A DNA stretch of 16,454 nucleotides from assembly GCA_023426005.1 (NCBI GenBank), contig JAFABO010000024.1, forward strand, positions 1 to 16,454. Direction: 5' to 3'. Shown in pieces: positions 1 through 6,504 of the stretch. The stretch's first letter is position 1; each line of letters starts with the position of its first letter. Source of the DNA: Bacillota bacterium (GTDB lineage: Bacteria; Bacillota; Clostridia; Acetivibrionales; DSM-1351). Made by a program: the position numbers and the translations under genes. The notes under the pieces are model-generated. The model was given only the letters and a program-made list of their open reading frames with translations, was not told the origin of the DNA and ran no database searches.

Positions 1-12
1 ATTCCCGACCAT
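1..12 (-). CDS. Possible first four codons of a leftward gene running off the left edge
   Basis: On the minus strand an ATG lies at 12-10, followed by GTC GGG AAT up to the window edge. It is preceded by a purine-rich stretch containing GGAGTGGAGGG, a good Shine-Dalgarno match a few bases upstream. This is what the start of a new leftward gene would look like, just past the terminator that ends the big operon. Only four codons (M-V-G-N) are visible, so nothing can be said about the product, and the call rests only on the ribosome-binding-site-like sequence. Confidence 0.35.
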
Positions 13-359
13 TTTCCCTCCACTCCTCTCTTTTGCTGTTGTGTCTCTCTTTTGATTTATCTAATGTAATATGTATTCTATTAGTTCGTGATTTAGAATA
101 TTTTTCTAACTTATTTTTTCAACTGTACAATTAATTAAGAAAATCACATCAAGATAAATAAGTCAAACTCACTTCCTTAAAGCAAATTACTCCATACTCC
201 AATTATCATTCGCCGTATAGTCCAGATCTATTGCTAGTTAGAATGAAGGAACGCAGCTATACCAAATTAATACAATCTTTTAATATTATATTACATAATT
301 ATTAAAATGGAAATCTTTTATTCTACAAAAAATTTAGTTATTTTATATTGCTATATAAC
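13..359. other. A/T-rich intergenic region without a recognisable gene
   Basis: I see no convincing coding sequence, tRNA or riboswitch in this stretch. It is strongly A/T-rich and lies between the terminator of the leftward glycosidase operon and the probable start of the next leftward gene. It therefore most likely holds that gene's promoter and 5' untranslated leader. Confidence 0.6.
95..122 (-). promoter_or_regulatory. Candidate sigma-A promoter for the leftward gene at the left edge
   Basis: Read on the minus strand, TTGAAA (122-117) is followed after 16 bases by TATTCT (100-95), a moderate match to a housekeeping -35/-10 pair. It would leave a leader of roughly 80 bases before the ATG at position 12. 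The region is so A/T-rich that chance matches are likely. An alternative TTGACT lies further upstream near 158-163 but has a poor -10. Confidence 0.25.
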
Positions 360-401
360 AAAAAACGCAGTGGCATCCTGAATAATGCCACTGCGTTTTT
401 T
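360..401. terminator. Rho-independent terminator ending the glycosidase operon
   Basis: Perfect inverted repeat: AAAAAACGCAGTGGCAT at 360-376 and its reverse complement at 385-401, with an 8-base loop. On the minus strand the G/C-rich stem is followed by a run of T's (the complement of the A's at 360-365), and it begins 27 bases after the stop codon of the S-layer glycosidase gene. The opposite strand also ends in seven T's, so the element could work in both directions. Confidence 0.92.
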
Positions 402-427
402 TGACCCTCCGGATTTCTCCCGGCTTG

Positions 428-3400
428 TTAACTTCTGGAGTATATTATGTATACCATTGAGGCCGCCTCAGCCCTTGTCACCTTTGATGCGGGATTGAGC
501 ATGTTGTCACTTCCCACTATGTACCCCGATCTCACAAGAGTGGAAACCGCGGCTTGTGCATAGCTTGATACTTTTATCCCATCTCCGAACTTCCCTATGT
601 CGGACATTGTCCCTGTTTCCAGTTTACAGCCTGCGACTTTTAAAGCCTTTGCCGTCAATACCATCATTTCCTGTCTGGATATTTCTTTTTCAGGGTCAAA
701 CTTATTATTTCCTGTACCGCTTGTGATTCCAAGGACTTTTGCAATACCGATGGCCTCATAGTCACCACGGTTTTTGTCAATATCCGAGAAGTTTGATGAT
801 ACTCTGGCTTTTAATCCCAGTGAAGCAACCAGCCAATTCAGGAATTCCCCTCTGGAGATGGTTTTCTTTGGAGAAAAGTTCTTTTCCGAAGTACCTGCAA
901 CAATTCCCTTTGAAGTCAGAACTTCTATTGGTTTTTTAGCCCAATTTACCTTATCAATATCATCAAAACTTTTTACCGTATATTCAACGGTAAATTTACC
1001 TGTGACGGTGGTTTTAAAATCAACGGTGTTTTCCCTTGCGTTATACCTGCCGCCAGGCACGGGTGTTTTCCTGCCTGCCTCATCCACAATGTATACAACC
1101 AGATGCTCATAGTTTTCAGCTTCTTCCGCAGTTGGAGCGTAAGGTATTTTTACTGTTATGGTAGCCTCAGGATTATCAAGCTTTACAGCCTTTCCATCAA
1201 CAGTCAGGCCTATCTCTACCACAGGTTTGACGCTGGCCGCACCTGCCTGCCTCACGGCCTTGATATTCAGCGAAACCTCTGTTTTTCCCGCAATTTCATC
1301 CGAAGCAAACAGATTAGTCGGAGCTATTACTGTTGCGATGGGTGTATCGATCCGGATCTTTATATTTTTACTTTGGGTTCCCAGCAACTCGGCCGGAAGC
1401 AAAATGGAAAAGCTATCCTCACCCTTGCCGCCAGTGACCTGGAGTCTTAAAGTAGCCGGTTTGTTTTTGGCAATTGCTTCCTTGATACTGTTTGCAAAAT
1501 TTGCATCCTTAACGGTTTTCACATTATTATTGCCCGTGCCGGCCGATGGTGCATTATTTGCCGCTGAACTGCCCGGAGATGAATTGCTGGAAGATGATCC
1601 TCCTGAAGGGGGATTATCCGGCTGATTACCGTCCGACGGCTTGTCCGCTGCCACTGTCAGCTTGTAAAGTTTAACCCCCTTTGGGTTTAGAACCGCTTCC
1701 ATTGATCCGGTGAAGGTTGAACCGGTTCCGCTCCACAGCTCGGTTGCATCGTATTTCGCAGCGGCCTCCAACCCCAATCTCCGGAAATTCAAAGCTTTTG
1801 TTACACTGCTGCTGCTGAAATTAAACACCGCCACATAGGCTGTATTGCCATCCTTCAATACAAAGGTGTCTGCAGCGCCGGTGCCGGAATTCCCCTCCGC
1901 TGCCACAAAGGGCTTGCCTAATTTTGCAACGGCATTTACATTTGCATTGGTCAGATACCGTTTTGCCAGTTCCTGTCCTGCCTGGCCTGTGAGGTCATCG
2001 CCGTCCAGGAAAACCGTACCGGCCACAACACCAGAGGTGACCCTGCTCATGTTTTCATCAGAAGTATAACCCTCCAGCAGCATATGGTCGGGATCGTTGT
2101 ACCGGTACAATGTTCCGCTCATCCACCAGCCATAAGCCGCAGAATTCATTGTGTATTCAGTCTCATGTATGGACCCGTAAGAATCGCAGGCAACACGTCT
2201 GGCATGTGCGTACTGATACGGAAATACAGGTGAGATTGCAAGACTTATGAACATTGTGCCGCCTATCCTGTCATTTACATACTGCATACCCTGGTTATAG
2301 GCCTGGATCCCGGTCTTTACACCAGTGTCATAATGAGTGCCGTTATTGGCTCCCCCCTCGATTGAACCATGCGTAAGAAAGTCCAGCTTGATATATTCAA
2401 AACCCGCATTTTTAAACCTGTCTATAAAATAATCTATCCTGGCCCTTGTACCCGGGTGGGTGGGGTCAAGTGCATAAGCTCCGTCAAGCTCCACCGGATT
2501 GCCGTTTGAATCCTTCAGCCATATTTCACGGTAATTATAGCCGGTGTTTTCCACCTGTCTTGCGGCATTTTTACCCCAATCCACAAAGGGTGCCCAGTAA
2601 ATCCCGGCTCTTTGCCCATTATTTTTACAGTTCTGAACAAATTGGGCCAGTTGGGTATCATTCATATTGTCCCAGTAAGAATCCAGGTTGATATAGACAG
2701 TGTTGTCATTGCTGAATCCGTTGTTCTGCAATTCGTCATGTATGAAGTTTGATACTCCTATGGCTTTATCCAGATTGATTGAGCTCTGTATTTTTCCCCA
2801 GCTGTTCCAGCCAAAGGGAACTCCTCCGTCCCACTCCAATTTTGCCGCCTGTGCTGCGTTAACTTTTGCGAATTCCTCCATACCGCTTCTCCAGTCGGAG
2901 TAATAACCTACAAAAATCCCAGGTGAGGTAATGGAATCACCCGTTATCCTTCCGTGGTAGCCTCTATCACGGCTTACCGCTGAAGCTGCTCCTCCGAATG
3001 CATACATTCTGTCCAGGGTGTTTTCTGCCCCTTTGAAGGCTATTCCTGTCTTCCAGGTGTCGTGGGTTGCCGAACCCACCACCAGCCCGTTTCTGTTTGC
3101 ATTATTATAGAAGGCACTTACCTCATAACTCATATCATCCCTGTTTATGGTGCCTGCATTGTACCTGATCCATGCGTCATTGTCAAAGGGTACGAATAAT
3201 GCCCTGTTGTCATCATAACTGCCTATATCTACACTGCCCGGTGAGTCGGTCATTACAGGGCTCATCCAGTTGGAGGAAAGAGCTGTTCCTTCCAGCGTCA
3301 CTTCAGCAAGGAAATAGTTATCACCCTCCAATATGAATTTTTGTTTCATGGCCGGATATCCGCTTTTTTCACATGTAATTACAGTTTCATTGCCGTTGGT

Positions 3401-6400
3401 TACGGCAGTACGCTTAGTGTAATCTCTGCTGGAGATCAGCCTGTAGGTTTGGGCAGAACTGAAGAAACCGGCAATTTTTTTAACATTTTGGTGATAAAAA
3501 TCTGCTGTTCCTGAATTCAAGTCATATTCCAGCTTTACGTTTCCATTTGTCAAAGTGACTATATGGGGACTTTTGACTGAAGCTTCCATAACCGTGCAGA
3601 TTTCAATCCTGTCAAGGTTTGGCGCATATCCGCCGGCCTTGCCGAAACGGATCGTATTATCTCCCTGATTAAGCTGTACCGCCACATCTATCCAGGCGGC
3701 TTCAGACCAATCCGCATCAGATCGGGGGCACGGAAAGTTCACTGCCGCAAGGCCATTTACACTTATATCAAAGGATCTGTCATCTGAACCTGAGACATAA
3801 AATACTTTCATTTTATATTCTCCTGCTTTGCTGACATTAACATGATTGAACTGTACAAAACCATCTCCCAGGTTTCCTGCATGCTTTCCCCCCGAATCTT
3901 TTGGGTTGCCGTCAATTGTTGCCCCTCCGGCAATTGTATTCAAATTGTCTTCACCCTCATATGATACAGGCCATTCACTGATTTCAATTTTGTCCAGATT
4001 GGGAGCATAATAGTCCGATCCGAATTCTATTGTGTTGACACCTTCATTGAGTTCTACCAGGGTTTCTATTTTGCCCACTTCGGACCAGCCTCCAGAGTTA
4101 GGGCAGCTCATTCTTACGCCGGAAGCATTGTTTACATTGACTGTGAAGTAGCGGTCATCGGAACCGGATATATAGTATGCAGTCAGCTTATATGTACCCG
4201 CAGCAGCTGCATTTACATTGTTGAACCGCACCGAACCATTTCCGCTGCCGCCCAGATCTCCCACATGCCTTCTTCCCGAATCTTCGGCACTGTCTCCGCT
4301 TATGGCTGCACCACCTCCCAGGGTGTTGCCGGACGACTCTGCTTCATAGGAGGTCACCCCCTGTATTACCGATATACTGTCAAGATTTGGGGAATAGCCC
4401 GACTTGTTGTCAAACTTGACAGTGTTGCTGCCTTTTACAAGGGCGACGGTTAAATATACAGCTCCCACAGTCTCCCAATCGTCCTCTATAACTGCCGGAC
4501 ATATCAGCCGCATGGCAGGCAGCTCATTTATACTTATATCAAAAGCTCTTTCCGAGCCTGATGCATAATCAACCTTCATCAGGTAGTTTCCGCTTTTGCT
4601 TGCATACACATTGGTAAACTTAAGCGAACCGTTTTTATCTCCGCCCAAATTACCTATTTGTACTCCTGATGAAGCCTTGCTGTTAAGTGATATGCTGGCA
4701 TTGCCTCCCAAAACATTCTGTGAGGACTCGGCCTCATAAACCGTAGCCCTGTTGTCCACCACGATTTTATCAAGATTTGGAGCATACCCGGTTGGATTGT
4801 CAAACTTAATTGTATTATTGCCCTGATTTAAAACTGCATTAATGCTTACAGTGCCCACAGCCGCCCAGTCGTCTCCCGACTTTGGGCTGGCAACCCTGAT
4901 CGGGGCTTCACCGTTGATGGAAACCTCAAAAGCCCTGTCCTCGGAACCGGACACATAGAATATCGTAACAGTATGGCTTCCCCCAACCCTTATATAAACG
5001 TTTTCAAAGGATACCGAGCCGTTGCTTGAAGGATCTCCAAGCTTTCCCACCTGTAAAGCATTTGACGCTTTTGCATTCCCCTGTATTTCGGCCCCATTTG
5101 ACAATATGGCTTTTTCAGCTTCATATGTATCACCGGAGGCGGGTGCAGCCGGAGCGGCTGCGCCGGGTGCAACTGCTATGGCATCAAGGTTGGGAGCCCA
5201 CCCGGTAACTGCGTTGTCAAATTTCAAGGTATTGGTTCCCGCTCTCAGGCTCACTACTGTTTCCACTTTGCCAATTTTGTCCCAGAACAGGGTTGACGGA
5301 GCTGCGACAGGTATAGGAGCACCGCCGTTAACTGAAAGGTTGAAGCTTCTTGTATTGTCCCCCACCGAATACAAGACCGCAACCTTGTAGTATCCATCCT
5401 CGTCAACAGTTATATTGTTAAAGGTAAGTGCCTTGCTCCCCAGATTTATAACATATTTGCCCCCTGACGCAAATATATTGTCCTCAATGGTTCCTTCTAT
5501 TGTGTTGTTGACCTGATCTTCAGCCTCATACAGGGTCCCTTCATATGGGGGATATGGCGGTAAATCCTGTATTGCAGCGGCATTCAGAGTTATTTTATCC
5601 AGGTTGGGGCCGTAATCAAAGCTGTAGAATTCCAAACTGTTCTTTCCTTTGACCAGCTCCACTTCTGTTTTAAAAGTTCCGATGGTATCCCAGCTATCCG
5701 GTGATGTTGAAGGACAATCCAATTGGATCGGAGTACCGTGGTTTACTATGAGCTTGAAGTTCCTCGGGTCCTTTGTACAATAATAAAGTGTCAATATGTA
5801 CCTGCCCGGATTTTCTACATTTATGTCACCAAAAATAATTCCCCCTGTCTCGCTGAAATTATTTACCTGTTTTCGGCCCGAGGCCTTTGAATTGTCTGAG
5901 GTGCTTCCACCCCCCACAAGTGTATTGCAGGGGGATTCCGCTTCAAATGAAGTTGTTGCGGTATCGATTTCAATTTTATCCATATAGACAGAACCTGAAA
6001 CCATAGCTATTTTTATTGAATTGGAACCCGCAGCAAGAGTTACGGGAAGAGCTGCCGTCCCTCCCTGCTCGCTCCAGGGGCTGGCGGCCGATATGGCTCC
6101 GGATGCTGTTGACGCAAATTCCACCGTCTCGGGTACAGTCCCATTAGCTGTAATTATCCCTATTGCAGCTTCAGTTGTAGCATAGTGGACATAAAGCGAA
6201 TAATCACCTGCCCCGGTTACATTGACATTGTTTATAATTATATAATCCGCAGCTGCCGACGAAAGTGCAGCTGCTTTACCGCCCGAAGCACCTGTAAATA
6301 CAATGGAGGTGGAGCTGCCGCCGAGCTCATTGTCCGCAGCCTCTGCTTCAAAAGCCAGAAGCTCCGGGCCGCTGCCCGACACTTCCGCATCAACGTTCAT

Positions 6401-6469
6401 CACAAACCCTGAAAAAGATGTAATTATAAGTGTAAGCATTACAACCCATGAAATCACCTTTCTAAACAT
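428..6469 (-). CDS. Secreted S-layer-anchored multimodular glycosidase (7 CBM35/6-like modules, clan GH-D catalytic module, 3 SLH repeats)
   Basis: Predicted 2013-residue cell-surface enzyme that probably removes alpha-linked galactose-type residues from a plant polysaccharide. Order: signal peptide (1-28, hydrophobic core then VDA), seven tandem carbohydrate-binding modules (38-958), catalytic region (968-1606), Ser/Gly/Asn/Pro linker (1609-1648), a beta-rich pre-SLH domain (1650-1830), and three SLH repeats (1835-2010) that bind secondary cell-wall polymer. The catalytic region has an N-terminal beta-sandwich, a TIM barrel from about 1215, and a C-terminal beta domain. Candidate nucleophile is Asp1363 in YIKLDF; candidate acid/base is Asp1429 in RRVACDS; a conserved NDPDH follows at 1458-1462. 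The start is taken at the ATG at 6469, not the in-frame one at 6511, because 6469 has an AGGAGGAG site and opens the signal peptide. It is the last gene of the operon, 35 bases after its cytoplasmic paralogue. The clan is fairly sure; exact family and substrate are not. Confidence 0.9.
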   Translation of the reverse strand: MFRKVISWVVMLTLIITSFSGFVMNVDAEVSGSGPELLAFEAEAADNELGGSSTSIVFTGASGGKAAALSSAAADYIIINNVNVTGAGDYSLYVHYATTEAAIGIITANGTVPETVEFASTASGAISAASPWSEQGGTAALPVTLAAGSNSIKIAMVSGSVYMDKIEIDTATTSFEAESPCNTLVGGGSTSDNSKASGRKQVNNFSETGGIIFGDINVENPGRYILTLYYCTKDPRNFKLIVNHGTPIQLDCPSTSPDSWDTIGTFKTEVELVKGKNSLEFYSFDYGPNLDKITLNAAAIQDLPPYPPYEGTLYEAEDQVNNTIEGTIEDNIFASGGKYVINLGSKALTFNNITVDEDGYYKVAVLYSVGDNTRSFNLSVNGGAPIPVAAPSTLFWDKIGKVETVVSLRAGTNTLKFDNAVTGWAPNLDAIAVAPGAAAPAAPASGDTYEAEKAILSNGAEIQGNAKASNALQVGKLGDPSSNGSVSFENVYIRVGGSHTVTIFYVSGSEDRAFEVSINGEAPIRVASPKSGDDWAAVGTVSINAVLNQGNNTIKFDNPTGYAPNLDKIVVDNRATVYEAESSQNVLGGNASISLNSKASSGVQIGNLGGDKNGSLKFTNVYASKSGNYLMKVDYASGSERAFDISINELPAMRLICPAVIEDDWETVGAVYLTVALVKGSNTVKFDNKSGYSPNLDSISVIQGVTSYEAESSGNTLGGGAAISGDSAEDSGRRHVGDLGGSGNGSVRFNNVNAAAAGTYKLTAYYISGSDDRYFTVNVNNASGVRMSCPNSGGWSEVGKIETLVELNEGVNTIEFGSDYYAPNLDKIEISEWPVSYEGEDNLNTIAGGATIDGNPKDSGGKHAGNLGDGFVQFNHVNVSKAGEYKMKVFYVSGSDDRSFDISVNGLAAVNFPCPRSDADWSEAAWIDVAVQLNQGDNTIRFGKAGGYAPNLDRIEICTVMEASVKSPHIVTLTNGNVKLEYDLNSGTADFYHQNVKKIAGFFSSAQTYRLISSRDYTKRTAVTNGNETVITCEKSGYPAMKQKFILEGDNYFLAEVTLEGTALSSNWMSPVMTDSPGSVDIGSYDDNRALFVPFDNDAWIRYNAGTINRDDMSYEVSAFYNNANRNGLVVGSATHDTWKTGIAFKGAENTLDRMYAFGGAASAVSRDRGYHGRITGDSITSPGIFVGYYSDWRSGMEEFAKVNAAQAAKLEWDGGVPFGWNSWGKIQSSINLDKAIGVSNFIHDELQNNGFSNDNTVYINLDSYWDNMNDTQLAQFVQNCKNNGQRAGIYWAPFVDWGKNAARQVENTGYNYREIWLKDSNGNPVELDGAYALDPTHPGTRARIDYFIDRFKNAGFEYIKLDFLTHGSIEGGANNGTHYDTGVKTGIQAYNQGMQYVNDRIGGTMFISLAISPVFPYQYAHARRVACDSYGSIHETEYTMNSAAYGWWMSGTLYRYNDPDHMLLEGYTSDENMSRVTSGVVAGTVFLDGDDLTGQAGQELAKRYLTNANVNAVAKLGKPFVAAEGNSGTGAADTFVLKDGNTAYVAVFNFSSSSVTKALNFRRLGLEAAAKYDATELWSGTGSTFTGSMEAVLNPKGVKLYKLTVAADKPSDGNQPDNPPSGGSSSSNSSPGSSAANNAPSAGTGNNNVKTVKDANFANSIKEAIAKNKPATLRLQVTGGKGEDSFSILLPAELLGTQSKNIKIRIDTPIATVIAPTNLFASDEIAGKTEVSLNIKAVRQAGAASVKPVVEIGLTVDGKAVKLDNPEATITVKIPYAPTAEEAENYEHLVVYIVDEAGRKTPVPGGRYNARENTVDFKTTVTGKFTVEYTVKSFDDIDKVNWAKKPIEVLTSKGIVAGTSEKNFSPKKTISRGEFLNWLVASLGLKARVSSNFSDIDKNRGDYEAIGIAKVLGITSGTGNNKFDPEKEISRQEMMVLTAKALKVAGCKLETGTMSDIGKFGDGIKVSSYAQAAVSTLVRSGYIVGSDNMLNPASKVTRAEAASMVYIIYSRS
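440..967 (-). repeat. Three C-terminal S-layer homology (SLH) repeats
   Basis: Residues about 1835-1880, 1894-1938 and 1955-2010 of the surface glycosidase. Each starts with an F/MxDI segment (FDDID, FSDID, MSDIG), continues with a helix and a G-I/Y-x-x-G turn (GIVAG, GITSG, GYIVG), and ends with the family signature near a helix start: SRGE at 1872, SRQE at 1931, TRAE at 1998. Only the third has the canonical TRAE. SLH trimers bind pyruvylated secondary cell-wall polymer in Firmicutes, so the enzyme should be non-covalently held on the wall. Confidence 0.95.
1652..3568 (-). other. Catalytic region of the surface enzyme, clan GH-D-like (GH27/GH36 relatives)
   Basis: Residues 968-1606. A beta-sandwich (968 to about 1205) containing the block ALFVPFDNDAWIRY precedes the barrel, which opens with GGVPFGWNSW at 1215-1224 (compare the GWNSW of GH27 alpha-galactosidases). 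Barrel strand signatures include VYINLDSYW (1258-1266), AGIYWAPF (1288-1295), LDPTHP and YIKLDF (1359-1364). Having a large N-terminal sandwich resembles GH36 and GH31 rather than GH27, whereas the GWNSW and NDPDH motifs look GH27-like. The same region makes up almost the whole of the neighbouring intracellular protein. Confidence 0.75.
3596..6358 (-). repeat. Seven tandem CBM35/CBM6-like carbohydrate-binding modules
   Basis: Approximate modules: residues 38-171, 174-296, 312-434, 448-572, 577-702, 707-831 and 836-958, each about 125 residues. Each begins with an EAE-type strand (SFEAE, LYEAE, TYEAE, VYEAE, SYEAE, SYEGE), which in these families supplies calcium-binding glutamates. Modules 2-7 end with a PNLD motif (Asp291, 429, 567, 697, 826, 953) before the last strand, the place where CBM6/35 proteins usually have a conserved Asp. 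Module 1 is divergent, with VYMDKI instead. Modules 3 and 4 are separated by an Ala/Pro linker (435-447); the others nearly abut. Sugar specificity cannot be read from the sequence. Confidence 0.85.
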
Positions 6470-6474
6470 GAATA

Positions 6475-6482
6475 CTCCTCCT
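6475..6482 (-). promoter_or_regulatory. Ribosome binding site that fixes the start of the surface glycosidase
   Basis: Minus-strand AGGAGGAG ends five bases before the ATG at 6469. The upstream in-frame ATG at 6511 overlaps the preceding stop codon and has no comparable site. This supports a 2013-residue precursor beginning MFRKVISW. Confidence 0.9.
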
Positions 6483-6504
6483 GTTAATTTTATTTGGAAT
6501 CCTT

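Noticed and set aside
428..1652. Possible cellulosome dockerin at the C-terminus of the surface enzyme
   Set aside because: No paired calcium-binding DxNxDG-type repeats are present. The C-terminal repeats have SLH signatures instead, so wall anchoring rather than cellulosome assembly is indicated.
3596..6358. Tandem repeat region as a possible CRISPR or assembly artefact
   Set aside because: The repeats are protein-level modules of about 125 residues with diverged DNA and a continuous open frame. There is no short-repeat/spacer pattern and no near-identical DNA copies.
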